Shown one piece after another: positions 42,371 to 51,585 of a stretch of 51,760 nt of DNA. The translations under genes were made by a program, and so were the position numbers. The stretch covers positions 1 to 51,760 of the forward strand of contig JABDIN010000092.1 of NCBI GenBank assembly GCA_013003715.1. Direction: 5' to 3'. This DNA is from Desulfobacteraceae bacterium. Lineage in GTDB: Bacteria; Desulfobacterota; Desulfobacteria; Desulfobacterales; Desulfosarcinaceae. The notes under the pieces were generated by a model. The model did not search any database, was not told the origin of the DNA, and worked only from the letters and a program-made list of their open reading frames with translations. Positions within the stretch are counted from its first letter, which is position 1. Every line of letters starts with the position of its first letter.

Positions 42371-42670
42371 ATGGCGGTCAAAGTGCTAATCAAACGACGG
42401 TTCAAGGAAGGTTTTTTTAAAGAGATCGATAATATGATTAAAAAAGTGCGATACGGCGCCATGGATCAGCAGGGGTATATCAGTTCCGAGACCCTCTGGG
42501 ACCATGAAGACCCGTTCCGGGTGGTGATTGCTTCCACCTGGCGCACCATCGAAGATTGGAAAAGATGGCAATACAGCGAGGAGCGCCGGAAAAACGAAGA
42601 TGATTTCGAGTATTTCCTTGACGGCACCACGCATTTTGAAGTTTTCGACCTGGGCATGTATCCGCACTAG
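42371..42670 (+). CDS. Antibiotic biosynthesis monooxygenase (ABM)-like small protein
   Basis: A 99-residue ferredoxin-like-fold protein of the ABM type: VKVLIKRRFKEG at the start, SSETLWDHEDPFRVVIASTWR, then EDWKRWQYSEERRKNEDDFEYFL. Family members are small dimeric oxygenases or heme-degrading proteins, but many have no known reaction. GGGAGG lies a good distance before ATG 42371. No operon partner; a repeat copy follows the stop by 9 bp. Confidence 0.82.
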   Translation: MAVKVLIKRRFKEGFFKEIDNMIKKVRYGAMDQQGYISSETLWDHEDPFRVVIASTWRTIEDWKRWQYSEERRKNEDDFEYFLDGTTHFEVFDLGMYPH

Positions 42671-43084
42671 GATTATCTATTGCTCCGGCGGATAAATACG
42701 CAAAACTCGTATGTCTGGTTTATGGGAGGCGGTGGCTGCAAGAAGGCTTGTCCCCAGTACGTTCCGCCGGAAACTCATTACGCGAATCAGCGATACGTCG
42801 CTTTACCTGTTTAGTTGCCGGATTAATAACATGACAGGGTGATTGCGTCTATACCTGGCGTGGAATGTCATACGTTTGTCATATTTGTTACTTGAATGAA
42901 TGCCGATTCCGGCGTATGATTACCATTGCCGTTGTCTTTTTCCCATGGGGTCTGTTTTTTAACCACCTGAAAATACAGGCGGAATAAAAGGAGAAACACG
43001 ATCTTATGGAGACGGCGTACAAGGTTCTCCTTCACCACTCTCAAACCTTGATACCCACAACTTGTTCATGCTCGGAGAAAGCAG
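42671..43084. other. 414-bp intergenic region with repeat copy B
   Basis: The first part is the 122-bp repeat listed separately. The remaining ~280 bp up to the next start show no frame with family resemblance. It is presumably the promoter region of the gene at 43085. Confidence 0.45.
42679..42800 (+). repeat. 122-bp interspersed repeat, copy B
   Basis: ATTGCTCCGGCGGATAAATA through GATACGTCG. Near-identical to 31397-31518 (inverted) and diverged from 44300-44409. Arms TCCGGCGGA and TCCGCCGGA are reverse complements. No open frame of note. Confidence 0.85.
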
Positions 43085-43507
43085 ATGGAAAATGCTGATT
43101 ACAAGGCCATTATAGAGGAACTTCTTCCACATGCGGAAAAAGAGTTGTCCGTGGCGGGTGAGTTCATGCCGTTCGCGGGGATCATGTCCGCTGATGGGGA
43201 TATCGAAATGTTTTTGGTGGGCACACCGATTCCGGAGAAAGACGAGGAAGTAATGGATTCTCTGGTGCGGGACCTACAAAAGAAAGTCGAAAAAGGCCAT
43301 ATCAGCGCGACCTGCATATTTGCAGATGCCCGGGTGGATAAACATGGAGATGGTGGAGCCATAAAAGCGGTACTGGCTGATTTCGAGGACCAGGCAGGCA
43401 CCGCAATGAGAGTGTTCATCCCATACAGCATATCCGGTGACAACGCGGTTGTGTTCGAGACGACGTTCGGTAATGACGCAACGCCCAAAATTTTCAAGAC
43501 CAAATAG
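43085..43507 (+). CDS. Conserved-looking hypothetical protein
   Basis: A 140-residue soluble, acidic protein without signal peptide or membrane segment. It alternates strands and helices (LSVAGEFMPFAGIMSADGDIEMF, seen as GEFMPFAGIM and GDIEMFLVGTP; then ISATCIFADARVD and MRVFIPYSISGDNAVVFE). The ending KIFKTK is basic. I do not recognise the family. Start ATG 43085 is preceded by GGAGAAAGCAG. Stand-alone. Confidence 0.7.
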   Translation: MENADYKAIIEELLPHAEKELSVAGEFMPFAGIMSADGDIEMFLVGTPIPEKDEEVMDSLVRDLQKKVEKGHISATCIFADARVDKHGDGGAIKAVLADFEDQAGTAMRVFIPYSISGDNAVVFETTFGNDATPKIFKTK

Positions 43508-43667
43508 CACCCGCCACCTTCTCTGTTTGAGGATTCGGAGGGTTTCTTTACAAGTAGCAGGGGGCAAGCGGGTCGGGTGATCTTTCAGCACACGGCTCAT
43601 CGGGATAAACACCCCCGGTACCTCAATTAACTTTTTTCGCCTTAATTTTTTCCATAACACGGTTTAT

Positions 43668-44312
43668 ATGCGGACGCGAATGAACCCTGATCTCAAGGCC
43701 GTGCTCTTTGACCTGGATGGGACGCTGCTGGACTCTTTCTCGGCGCACTACGGCGCTTATGAAATCATGTTTGCCCATTTCGGTATCGAACTCGTCAAAA
43801 AGCGATTTTTAAGCACCTATTCCCCAAACTGGTACGAGACTTATCAGGCATTTGGCCTGCCGGAGAAACACTGGGATTCGGCAAACCGCTTATGGCTCGA
43901 AGCGATGGAAAAGAACCATACGCTGCTTTTTCCGGGTGTAGCGGAAATCCTCGCTATCCTCCACCGCCGTTATACCCTCGGGCTTGTCACTTCGGGGTCC
44001 AAAAGCCGGGTGACCACGGATTTGGCCAGGACACAAATCGAACATTTATTCAGCATCGTCGTGACCGGAGATGATATTCAAAAACCCAAACCCTCGCCCG
44101 AGGGTCTGAATCTGGCGTTGCTGGAGTTGGGAGTACGTCCCGGTGAGACCGTCTATATCGGAGACGCCCTTGCCGATTATGAGATGGCGCTGGCCGCCGG
44201 GGTCTCTTTTATCGGCGTGAAAAGCGATTTTGCCAACTTGAATTCTGACGACCCTTCATATCAGGTCTATCCAATCAAACACCTGCCCGATCTGCTGCCC
44301 TCCGGCCGATAA
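43668..44312 (+). CDS. HAD-family hydrolase (phosphoglycolate phosphatase-like)
   Basis: A 214-residue HAD subfamily-I hydrolase: LFDLDGTLLDS (nucleophile Asp15, acid Asp17), LVTSGSKSRV (motif II), KPKPSPEGLNLAL (Lys, motif III) and VYIGDALADYEMA (motif IV). A helical cap lies between motifs I and II (about 25-90). Substrate uncertain: phosphoglycolate, beta-phosphoglucose or pyrophosphate are common. ATG 43668 has no good ribosome site; ATG 43680 is an alternative. Its last codons and stop (SGR, TAA) lie within the start of repeat copy C, so the repeat supplies the stop. Confidence 0.88.
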   Translation: MRTRMNPDLKAVLFDLDGTLLDSFSAHYGAYEIMFAHFGIELVKKRFLSTYSPNWYETYQAFGLPEKHWDSANRLWLEAMEKNHTLLFPGVAEILAILHRRYTLGLVTSGSKSRVTTDLARTQIEHLFSIVVTGDDIQKPKPSPEGLNLALLELGVRPGETVYIGDALADYEMALAAGVSFIGVKSDFANLNSDDPSYQVYPIKHLPDLLPSGR

Positions 44313-44409
44313 ATACGCAAAAGTTGTAGTCCTGGTTTATGGGAGACAGTGGCGGCAATAAGGGTGCCCCCCTGGCACATTCCACTGGAAACGCCTTGCG
44401 CAATTCAGA
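44300..44409 (+). repeat. Interspersed repeat, copy C (diverged)
   Basis: TCCGGCCGATAAATACGCAA..CTGGTTTATGGGAGACAGTGG.. matches copies A and B with many substitutions and lacks their 3' end. It overlaps the 3' end of the HAD gene. Confidence 0.7.
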
Positions 44410-44636
44410 TATTTTCCTGTTATTCCAAATATCTGCACCTCAATAAAAGCAGCCACGAAAAAAAATCCAACCGAAATCGCAAGAAATCACTCAAATCCGC
44501 GTCAATAAGAATTAATAAGAACCAGAATCACAGGAGACCACGGCGGGTCAAAAGTGATGCCCGCTCAAACAGATTTATCCATATGGTCCGTGCCCGATGT
44601 CAACGGGCGCAGCGGCACATATCAAAAAGGAAAAAA
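44410..44636. other. Leader region of the first repeat lipoprotein
   Basis: AT-rich and purine-rich, no gene. GCCCG-N7-CGGGC (44592-44608) is a short hairpin about 30 bases before the lipoprotein start and may influence its translation. With the end of repeat C this completes the 324-bp gap between genes. Confidence 0.4.
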
Positions 44637-46304
44637 ATGAGGAAGATTCTATGTTGGAAACCACTCTTTGTCGTTATCTTTTTTGTATTTTTAATCTCAT
44701 GCGGCGGGGGTGGCGGCAGTGGCGATGGAAGCAGAATTGAAAGTGATGGTAGTGAGGGTGCGGAAACAGCGCCGGTCCGGACCGGCTGTTTTGGAGGCGG
44801 GCCTGTTTCAGGTCTCGTTTATGAAACCGCCACACGGTCCGGCGAAACCGATCAAGATGGAGAATTCTCATATCTCGATGAAGAGACAATCCGTTTCTAT
44901 ATCGGTGATATCCTCATCGGTGAAGCCCCGGGTGCATCGACGATCTCACCTTTTGACCTGGTTGGATTGACACCCCCCATATCAGGTATTGATGTCTGGA
45001 AGGCCGTGAACCGGATATACAGAGATACGGCCCCCACTGAACTGGAACAGGTGATCAACATCGCAGTGTTTCTCCAGACGCTGGACGATGACGGTGATGC
45101 CGCCAACGGCATTCGGATCCCGGCGGCGTTGCATGGCCTGGCCGGGGGCATGTCCATTGTCTTTGAACAACCCCACGAAGAATTTATGAATGACATTCAA
45201 TTGCGAAAACTCATGGCCGTCGGCCGCGCCACTGCATTGTGGGGCGGTTCACGCGCCATACGCAACCCGTATCTGGCGCTGGATGGTCTGTATGCCGGTC
45301 TCGGCCTGACCCCGGTGATCCACGCCCTTTACCAGGAGTCGTTTGATGCCGGGATGGACGGCATTGTGGAAATACGAATCACTTTTGCCTACGACGCAGA
45401 CGGCAATAAAATAGGCCTCAACAACCACCAGACATGGGCCTATGACGCCAACGGCAACAACATTCTCCATGAAAAGGATACCGACTATGACGGTTTTATG
45501 GATAAACGTGAGGACTGGATCTATGATGGTGATGGCAACAAAACGCTGTATGAACTGGATGAAAACGGCGATGGCATCATCGAAAAACGAATTGCCTATG
45601 CCTACGATCTATTCGGCAATATGATCGTTGAAGCAACGGACAACGATGCCGACGGCATTCTGGATCACATACGAAACACAAGCTATGACGAAGAGTGTCA
45701 CCGCACGCGCCTGGAAGTGGACGATGACGCCGACGGTACAGTCGACCTGCGCTGGACCTGGTCCTATGACGCCGACGGGAACAATATTCAAAATGAAAAA
45801 GACAACAACGCCGACGGCCTCATGGATGAGCGCATCATCAATGCCTTTGACGCCAACGGCAACCATATGCTGATGGAATTTGACAATGATGGCGATGGTG
45901 CTGCGGATCAATTCGGCGTCTACACCTATGACGGAAATGGCAGGATAATCCGCAGGGAATTTGATCGTTTGGCTGACGGCAGCGTGGATTCCACCAGGAC
46001 ATTTACCTATGATGCATCCGGCAATTTGACATGTTATGAGAAGGATAACGATAACGACGGCACGGCAGATGAAATTCATACCTTCACTTATGACGCCAAC
46101 AGCCTCATGACATATATCGGAAGAGACACCGATGGTGACGGTGATGTATCAAGGCCTGAATTTTTCACCTATGACGCTGATGGTAATCAGATCCTCAGGG
46201 AAATGCCCATTGGGACCTTCGACCGGACATTTGTCGCCATGGGGCTGTGGACCATCCCCTTTGAATTCGGGAAAAAGCTCAATGAGTATGGTGTGGACTA
46301 CTGA
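44637..46304 (+). CDS. Lipoprotein with ~10 tandem 27-residue YD/Ca-loop repeats, copy 1
   Basis: A 555-residue lipoprotein. Signal peptide with lipobox LISC (Cys22) followed by Gly-rich CGGGGG. Residues ~50-215 are a globular module (VSGLVYETATRSGETDQDG, shown in part; EETIRFYIGDILIG, VFLQTLDDDGD). From about residue 265 to 525 there are ten 27-residue repeats of the form YDANGNxxxxEKDTDxDGxxD, combining an RHS-like YDxxGN with an EF-hand-like DxDxDGxxD loop. Probably a Ca-binding outer-membrane or surface fibre. AAAAAGG precedes ATG 44637; the frame upstream lacks a signal peptide. Paralogous to the gene at 46685. Confidence 0.88.
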   Translation: MRKILCWKPLFVVIFFVFLISCGGGGGSGDGSRIESDGSEGAETAPVRTGCFGGGPVSGLVYETATRSGETDQDGEFSYLDEETIRFYIGDILIGEAPGASTISPFDLVGLTPPISGIDVWKAVNRIYRDTAPTELEQVINIAVFLQTLDDDGDAANGIRIPAALHGLAGGMSIVFEQPHEEFMNDIQLRKLMAVGRATALWGGSRAIRNPYLALDGLYAGLGLTPVIHALYQESFDAGMDGIVEIRITFAYDADGNKIGLNNHQTWAYDANGNNILHEKDTDYDGFMDKREDWIYDGDGNKTLYELDENGDGIIEKRIAYAYDLFGNMIVEATDNDADGILDHIRNTSYDEECHRTRLEVDDDADGTVDLRWTWSYDADGNNIQNEKDNNADGLMDERIINAFDANGNHMLMEFDNDGDGAADQFGVYTYDGNGRIIRREFDRLADGSVDSTRTFTYDASGNLTCYEKDNDNDGTADEIHTFTYDANSLMTYIGRDTDGDGDVSRPEFFTYDADGNQILREMPIGTFDRTFVAMGLWTIPFEFGKKLNEYGVDY

Positions 46305-46684
46305 TCATCCGGTGTCCGGCGCCAGTGTTGATGCTCCGGCGGATAAATAAATTGCGATATGCACCGGGTTCACCCCTCTTGTCCCGCAACATCATCAGGA
46401 TTTAACGCGATTTTTTCCAAGCTCCGAACCGGCTGTTGACCCGGCTGTGGGGACGGACGTCTGGGGTGTGAAAAAAAAATTACCGGGGGTGCAAGAAATC
46501 TGAATAGCCGGCGTCCATTGTAAGTAATTGAAACATGACAGCACAGGGTGTCAACAACGGTAAAGATAGCCCGGACATGGAATTTCATCGAAGCCTGTGA
46601 TCAATGCCATGGGGAGTCGGGTAAAAAAATCGGACAAGTAGCAGCATTAGGACGGAAAAATGAAACGACATTATAACATTTACA
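46305..46684. other. 380-bp intergenic region with repeat fragment D
   Basis: Between the two paralogous lipoprotein genes. It holds repeat fragment D (46333-46349) and a run of A residues near 46468. Short frames on both strands have no family resemblance. AT-rich sequence before 46685 probably holds the promoter. Confidence 0.45.
46333..46349 (+). repeat. Repeat fragment D (terminal sequence only)
   Basis: GCTCCGGCGGATAAATA is identical to the 5' end of copies A and B; nothing further matches. Confidence 0.6.
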
Positions 46685-48340
46685 ATGAATAAATATGTAT
46701 GGCGCAACCTCATTCAGAGCTTCATCCTGTTGTTCCTGCTCACCGCTTGTGGCGCCAAAATCCTCGGAGGCGGCGCCATAAATCTCCGGACCGGCCAGAT
46801 GCTAGGTGAACCGCTATCAGGCTTAGGTTATTGTTATAATGGCCGGTCCGGAGAAACAGATGCAAACGGCGGATTCCAATATATAGACGGGGAAACCATC
46901 CGGTTTTATATCGGTGACATCCTGATCGGGCAAACCACGGCCGCACCGGGGATCAGCCTTTTTGATCTGGCCGGTATAGCGCCACCCGTATCCGGCATGG
47001 ACATCCGCCGTGACGTCAACCGGATCAACAGCAGCCATACGCCCACCGGTCTGGAGCAGGTCATGAACACCTCGGTTTTCCTGCAGACCCTGGACGAAGA
47101 CGGGAATCCGGCCAACGGCATTCAGATCCCGGATAAGATACATCAACTGGCAAAGGGCGTGAACATCGATTTCAAACAGGATTTCAGGAAATTTGCCGCA
47201 GATATTGACTTCCGTAATCTCCTGGCGTCCTGCCGTTCCGCCGGGGTTTGGGGAGGCTCCCGGGAAATCGTCAACCCCTTTTATGCGCTGGATCATCTTT
47301 ATGGGTCCCTGGGGCTGACACCTTTGATTAAAGTGGCTATCCGGATCCATGTTGATGCGGACGGCAACGGCACACCGGATTATATCGAAATGTATGCCTA
47401 CGACACCAAGGGCAACTTGATTCTGGATGCCCTGGACAATGACCTCGATGGCAAAGCGGATGATCAATGGACCCGGGCTTACGATACCAACGGCAACCTT
47501 ATACTCACCGAATCCGATAATGATGGTGATGGCAGGCCGGAGTGGCGAAAAACAGAAATATACGGCCCCAACGGGTACAGAGTCATCGAAGAGTTCGACG
47601 AGAATGCCGACGGGATCGTGGATATGCGTACCCGTCACATTTTTGACATCTTCGGCAATGAGAAGAATTTTGAAACGGACAGCGATGCTGACGGCAGGGT
47701 GGACGAGTGTAAATCATTTTCCTACAACGCCCGGGGTCATCGCACGATTTTGAATTCCGATGATAACGCCGATGGCGCAATGGATTCGATATTGACCACG
47801 GCCTATGACGGCAAGGGTAATCTGGTCGTGCTGGAGCGGCGTAAAACCGACGACTATACCATCGACTACCGCGAAGTATACCGTTATGACAGCCATAACA
47901 ATCCGATACAATTCGAAAAGGATGCCGATGCCGACGGCACCATCGACGAAAAGGAAAGCTACACGTACGCTTATGACGTCAATGGTTACCTAACGCTTTA
48001 TGAACTGGATGAAGATGCGGACGGCACAGTTGACGTTCGGGAACGCTACGCCTGTGACCGATATGGGAACCTGACATTTGTTGAAAGGGACAATTCCGCG
48101 GATGGCCTGGCGGATAACCGGGAAATGACCGCCTATGATGCCATGGGCAACAAAATAAGGTGGGAGATGGACAACCATGCGGACGGTGTCATCGATGTCC
48201 GCGAAACCTATTCCTATGATGAGTCCGGCAACCTGGTGCTTTATGAGAAGAGAAACCTTAGGGATGGTTCCGTCGAGCAAAAGCACTTGAGTTACACCCC
48301 AATAAACGCATGGGCGGCGGCCTTTACGCTGATTTATTGA
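46685..48340 (+). CDS. Lipoprotein with ~11 tandem 27-residue YD/Ca-loop repeats, copy 2
   Basis: A 551-residue paralogue of the gene at 44637. Lipobox LTAC (Cys22). The globular module is conserved (SGETDANGGFQYIDGETIRF in part, FYIGDILIGQ, NTSVFLQTLDEDG, ALDHLYGSLGLTP). About eleven repeats follow from residue ~235 to 530, for example YDTNGNLILTESDNDGDG. One repeat (ERRKTDDYTIDYREV) has lost the DxDG loop, and the last (YEKRNLRDGSVEQ) is degenerate. The tail AFTLIY is hydrophobic. Same orientation and 380 bp after copy 1, so tandem duplication with divergence is likely. Ligands and partners unknown. Confidence 0.88.
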   Translation: MNKYVWRNLIQSFILLFLLTACGAKILGGGAINLRTGQMLGEPLSGLGYCYNGRSGETDANGGFQYIDGETIRFYIGDILIGQTTAAPGISLFDLAGIAPPVSGMDIRRDVNRINSSHTPTGLEQVMNTSVFLQTLDEDGNPANGIQIPDKIHQLAKGVNIDFKQDFRKFAADIDFRNLLASCRSAGVWGGSREIVNPFYALDHLYGSLGLTPLIKVAIRIHVDADGNGTPDYIEMYAYDTKGNLILDALDNDLDGKADDQWTRAYDTNGNLILTESDNDGDGRPEWRKTEIYGPNGYRVIEEFDENADGIVDMRTRHIFDIFGNEKNFETDSDADGRVDECKSFSYNARGHRTILNSDDNADGAMDSILTTAYDGKGNLVVLERRKTDDYTIDYREVYRYDSHNNPIQFEKDADADGTIDEKESYTYAYDVNGYLTLYELDEDADGTVDVRERYACDRYGNLTFVERDNSADGLADNREMTAYDAMGNKIRWEMDNHADGVIDVRETYSYDESGNLVLYEKRNLRDGSVEQKHLSYTPINAWAAAFTLIY

Positions 48341-48399
48341 AAGCGGAGCAGTAACCTCATTCCGGTATTGTCCATGTGGTCACATAATTGACGACAAGC

Positions 48400-48487
48400 C
48401 ATCTCAAAACCAACACGCTCATCGGATCGGCTATCTTAGAGAGCCGATAATTCTGGTTATAGAGCGTTTTATGCCTATTTTGAGATG
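48400..48487. repeat. 88-bp nested inverted repeat
   Basis: CATCTCAAAA (48400-48409) pairs with TTTTGAGATG (48478-48487). Nested inside are CGCTC/GAGCG (48416-48420, 48462-48466) and CGGCT/AGCCG (48428-48432, 48442-48446). It may be a MITE relic or a structured RNA. It is 60 bp past the lipoprotein stop and could also serve as its transcript end. Confidence 0.5.
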
Positions 48488-48771
48488 ACTCACTTGAAAT
48501 TGAGTCGAAAAATTACATCTACAACTGCAATATTAAGCAAATAGATTTTTTTTCTGATATAGCTTCTAACTCAACAAGGTATCCGGGTTCCGGGATTCAT
48601 TTTTCTCTCAATCCCTCAATAATTTTAATAACTGCCCGACCTGCCGGCCGTAACGATACAAACCATATTGTACCGGCAATAACCACCCGATGTCAGCAAG
48701 CGGAAGACAGATTAAAAACGATCCGTATGGTGTGGAATGGGGCGTTGCACTTCCCACGGACGCCCGCAGAA

Positions 48772-48797
48772 CCATGCCCCCGGCAATGGGGGCATGG
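48772..48797. terminator. Perfect 10-bp palindromic hairpin
   Basis: CCATGCCCCC (48772-48781), loop GGCAAT, GGGGGCATGG (48788-48797). Very stable, but no U-tract and far from the nearest stop; it may be a bidirectional terminator or REP-like unit. Confidence 0.4.
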
Positions 48798-48964
48798 GTA
48801 TTATCCTTTAAATTCAAACTGGTTAGAATCCATATTTCGGAAAATAGGGTAAGTGGTTTTGTCTGTTTGCAATATGGTCCGGTATACTTTATATAGTAAA
48901 AGCGGATCGGATCCGTTATCGGACCCTGTAATTTCCAATAACCACACAATGAAGGGCATTAACC

Positions 48965-49408
48965 GTGATGGCGGAATATGAAAAAACAACCCTGGATATC
49001 ATCGTAACGCTGATAATCGTGACCCTTGCTTTTCTATTATCTGGCCGGTTTGACGTTCTGGAACAAATTGTCGACCTGTCGCGGCAATATGAAGCGTATG
49101 AACTCGATGAAGTTTTTTCGGCATCCGTCGTATTAGCCTGCTGCATGCTGGTCTTCGCATTCAGACGGATTAAAGAGATAAATAATACAAAAAATATTAT
49201 CGCCAACAAAAATCAGGAACTCCTCAAGGTTCTTGAGGAAATTAAAACCCTGCGCGGGATTATTCCGATCTGCTCATATTGTAAAAAAATCCGCGACGAA
49301 AAGGGTGCATGGGATCAAATGGAAACATACATTCAAACCCATTCCCTGGCGTCCTTCAGTCACGGCCTGTGCCCTGAGTGTTTCGAAAAGCAGATGGGTA
49401 AAATATAA
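48965..49408 (+). CDS. Small membrane protein with C-terminal CxxC/CxxC module
   Basis: A 147-residue protein. Two membrane segments (about 10-27, 50-66) are followed by a short coiled coil (NTKNIIANKNQELLKVLEEI) and the module IPICSYCKKIRDEKGAWDQ ... GLCPECFEK, with two CxxC pairs. That module usually closes PAS or receiver sensor proteins in deltaproteobacteria, and here sits alone on a membrane anchor. It may bind zinc or act as a redox site. Starts at GTG 48965 (GAAGGG ahead) or the adjacent ATG. The sugar dehydrogenase gene follows by 15 bp, so they may be cotranscribed. Confidence 0.8.
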   Translation: MMAEYEKTTLDIIVTLIIVTLAFLLSGRFDVLEQIVDLSRQYEAYELDEVFSASVVLACCMLVFAFRRIKEINNTKNIIANKNQELLKVLEEIKTLRGIIPICSYCKKIRDEKGAWDQMETYIQTHSLASFSHGLCPECFEKQMGKI

Positions 49409-49423
49409 AACGGAAACACGCCT

Positions 49424-50539
49424 ATGCGCTACATTATCCTCTGGCTGATTCTCTTTACAATTGCTGCACCGGCCGCAGCCGATAAATTTCCAATAAAAAG
49501 CACGAAGGGCACCGAACTTGCAGCCTTGCCGGTCGCTACTTTCGATGAGCCCTGGGCCATGACCTTCCTGCCCGATGGCACGCTTTTGGTGACCGGAAAG
49601 CAAGGGGTGTTGTGGCGTGTTTCCAACGACGGATCCAAAACACAAGTGCAGGGATTGTGGAAAGTCGCCTATGGCGGTCAAGGCGGCTTGGGCGATGTGG
49701 TGCTGCATCCAGATTTTGAACGGAACTCCTGGATCTATTTGTCTTATGCCGAAAGCGATAACGCCGCAATCGGTGCGGTGGTGGTCCGCGCAAAGATGGA
49801 TCTGAAAAACAGCCCGCCAAGGCTCGCGTCAGTGGAAAAACTGTGGGTGCAGGAGCCGAAAGTTACTGGAAAAGGGCATTACAGCCATCGCATTGCATTC
49901 GGCCCCGACGGTAAAATGTTCATCACCTCCGGAGAACGCCAGAAACGTACACCGGCCCAACATTTTGACGGCCATCTCGGCAAGGTGCTGCGCTTGAACG
50001 ACGACGGAACAGTGCCCAATGACAATCCGTGGCAGGATCGTGGAGAGATTGCCAAACAATTCTGGACCATCGGTCACCGCAACATGCTGGGCATCGATTT
50101 TGATGCCGCCGGACGCTTGTGGGTCCATGAGATGGGTCCGCGCCACGGCGATGAATTGAATCTGATCGTTGCCGGAAAAAATTATGGCTGGCCCATCGTA
50201 TCGAACGGCGACCACTACTCGGGTATCCCGATCCCCGATCATGACACCCGTCCCGAATTCGAAGCCCCCCGGACGTTCTGGGTGCCCTCCATAGCACCCT
50301 CCGGTCTTGTAATTTATGACAGTGGCATGTTTGCCGGTTGGAAAGGCAGTGCGATTATCGGTGGACTTGTATCAAGAGCCCTTATTCGTGTTGAATTAAA
50401 AGGGGACACCGCCGAAGAAGCCGAACGCTTTCCATGGGGTAAACGCATACGCGAAGTCGAACAAGGACCCGAAGGCGCCTTGTACGTGCTCGAAGACGGT
50501 CCTGGGGGCCGTCTTCTGAAATTGACACCCATCCGTTAA
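49424..50539 (+). CDS. PQQ-dependent aldose sugar dehydrogenase-like protein
   Basis: A 371-residue periplasmic beta-propeller of the YliI/soluble glucose dehydrogenase family. A Sec signal peptide ([19 protein letters not shown]) is followed by [57 protein letters not shown], the catalytic/Ca region [15 protein letters not shown] and [15 protein letters not shown]. These match the family order. It oxidises sugars with PQQ and passes electrons to the respiratory chain, if PQQ is available; no PQQ genes are in view. 15 bp after the small membrane protein gene. Confidence 0.93.
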   Translation: MRYIILWLILFTIAAPAAADKFPIKSTKGTELAALPVATFDEPWAMTFLPDGTLLVTGKQGVLWRVSNDGSKTQVQGLWKVAYGGQGGLGDVVLHPDFERNSWIYLSYAESDNAAIGAVVVRAKMDLKNSPPRLASVEKLWVQEPKVTGKGHYSHRIAFGPDGKMFITSGERQKRTPAQHFDGHLGKVLRLNDDGTVPNDNPWQDRGEIAKQFWTIGHRNMLGIDFDAAGRLWVHEMGPRHGDELNLIVAGKNYGWPIVSNGDHYSGIPIPDHDTRPEFEAPRTFWVPSIAPSGLVIYDSGMFAGWKGSAIIGGLVSRALIRVELKGDTAEEAERFPWGKRIREVEQGPEGALYVLEDGPGGRLLKLTPIR

Positions 50540-50579
50540 AAAAAGACTATGCCGTAACGGTGCGCCGATTGCGGGCAAA

Positions 50580-50604
50580 CCATGAAAAACGGTATGTTTC
50601 ATGG
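50580..50604 (+). terminator. Hairpin after the sugar dehydrogenase
   Basis: CCATGAAA (50580-50587) pairs with TTTCATGG (50597-50604), a 9-base loop, 40 bp past the stop. No clear U-tract. Confidence 0.4.
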
Positions 50605-50739
50605 ATAATCATCACCAAGTGGTTTTGCATTTAGAGGGAGTTAACCTATTATCTTACGTAGATCCCGAACCGCACGAAACATCATGGTACCGGTAATACC
50701 CGAATCCGAAAATCAGTGGGCACGGTTCCACTATGCGCC

Positions 50740-51069
50740 TTACGGTTGACAACTATGTCCTTTTACAACAACCGACCACCTTGCATTTCCATAGTCGGAT
50801 ACCCTGGTATCATAATCTAATAGTCGAGATCCGGAGCCGCCAACATCCTCTACATATACGGTGTGTGTCATGCGATAGCCTTTATCATTGGTCACCAGAA
50901 GGCTTACTTTTAACCGTTCACACCTTTCACCGTATGACACGCGGCCCCTTATACTTAATTTATTATCCCTTACATACACCGAAGGATCTATAGTGTAATC
51001 TGCATATGCCATCGGAACCAAAACGGATACAACTGCCACCATAACAATCACTCCACTCATTTTACGCAT
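50740..51069 (-). CDS. Small secreted protein of unknown function
   Basis: A 109-residue protein with a signal peptide (MRKMSGVIVMVAVVSVLVPM then AYA, cleavage before DYTIDP). The mature 86 residues look like a beta-sandwich (VYVRDNKLSIRGRVSY, RLKVSLLVTNDKGYRMTH, VYVEDVGGSGSRLLDYD), with two Cys (GERCER and GHSCQP) that could form a disulfide. ATG 51069 has AAAGGAGG in front; the frame is open further upstream to 51243 but without a signal-like start. I do not recognise the family. Confidence 0.75.
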   Translation of the reverse strand: MRKMSGVIVMVAVVSVLVPMAYADYTIDPSVYVRDNKLSIRGRVSYGERCERLKVSLLVTNDKGYRMTHTVYVEDVGGSGSRLLDYDTRVSDYGNARWSVVVKGHSCQP

Positions 51070-51202
51070 TTTATCAGCCTCCTTTACGGTTCTATCCAAT
51101 TTCCTGTTTGTAATAAATGTAAGTAAACGTGGTGCTGGTAACGATGCCCGCGGACGACCGGGAACGTACGTAAGATTATAAGACTTCTTTAATTCGATAG
51201 TT

Positions 51203-51218
51203 ATTGCTCCGGCGGATA
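51203..51218 (+). repeat. Repeat fragment E
   Basis: ATTGCTCCGGCGGATA, identical to the first 16 bases of copies A and B. Confidence 0.55.
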
Positions 51219-51321
51219 ATACAAGGTCAATTATGCTACACAAAATACAAATTCCTCACAACTCAATTCCAAAAAAAAATTTGCAGGCGGCACCGGCAAC
51301 TGGACGCCGGTATTGCGGAGT

Positions 51322-51364
51322 AGTAGGATGCATTCCATGCACCATTAAACTTGTGAGGTAACGA
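51322..51364 (+). repeat. 43-bp palindrome-containing repeat, copy 1
   Basis: 39 of 43 bases match 51586-51628. Core ATGCATTCCATGCACC forms a short hairpin; followed by CTTGTGAGGTAACGA. Confidence 0.7.
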
Positions 51365-51585
51365 TGCTTTTAATGCCACTGCCGAAAACCAACTCATTGT
51401 TAACCCCCAAAAACCCGGTCGAAGAGGACAAGAAGGCCATGGCACCTATGACTACATGGTCCGCCTGCTTTTAAAGAATACAAGGATTCATGCTCTACCA
51501 CAACCCATGAGGTTGTATGTTCTCAAATGAAATGTGCTAAGAAAGTAAAAGAGCCGGACCAAACCCCCGCAAACTGCTCCAACCT

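Larger units (their letters stand above)
48341..48964. other. 624-bp intergenic region with two hairpin elements
   Basis: Two palindromic elements (48400-48487 and 48772-48797) are listed separately. Frames on both strands between 48600 and 48950 have no recognised family and look like shadows. AT-rich sequence near 48880 (TATACTTTATATAG) is a possible promoter for the gene at 48965. Confidence 0.45.

Noticed and set aside
48608-48949. 113-codon minus and 68-codon plus frames
   Set aside because: They overlap each other around a palindrome, lack ribosome sites and known families.
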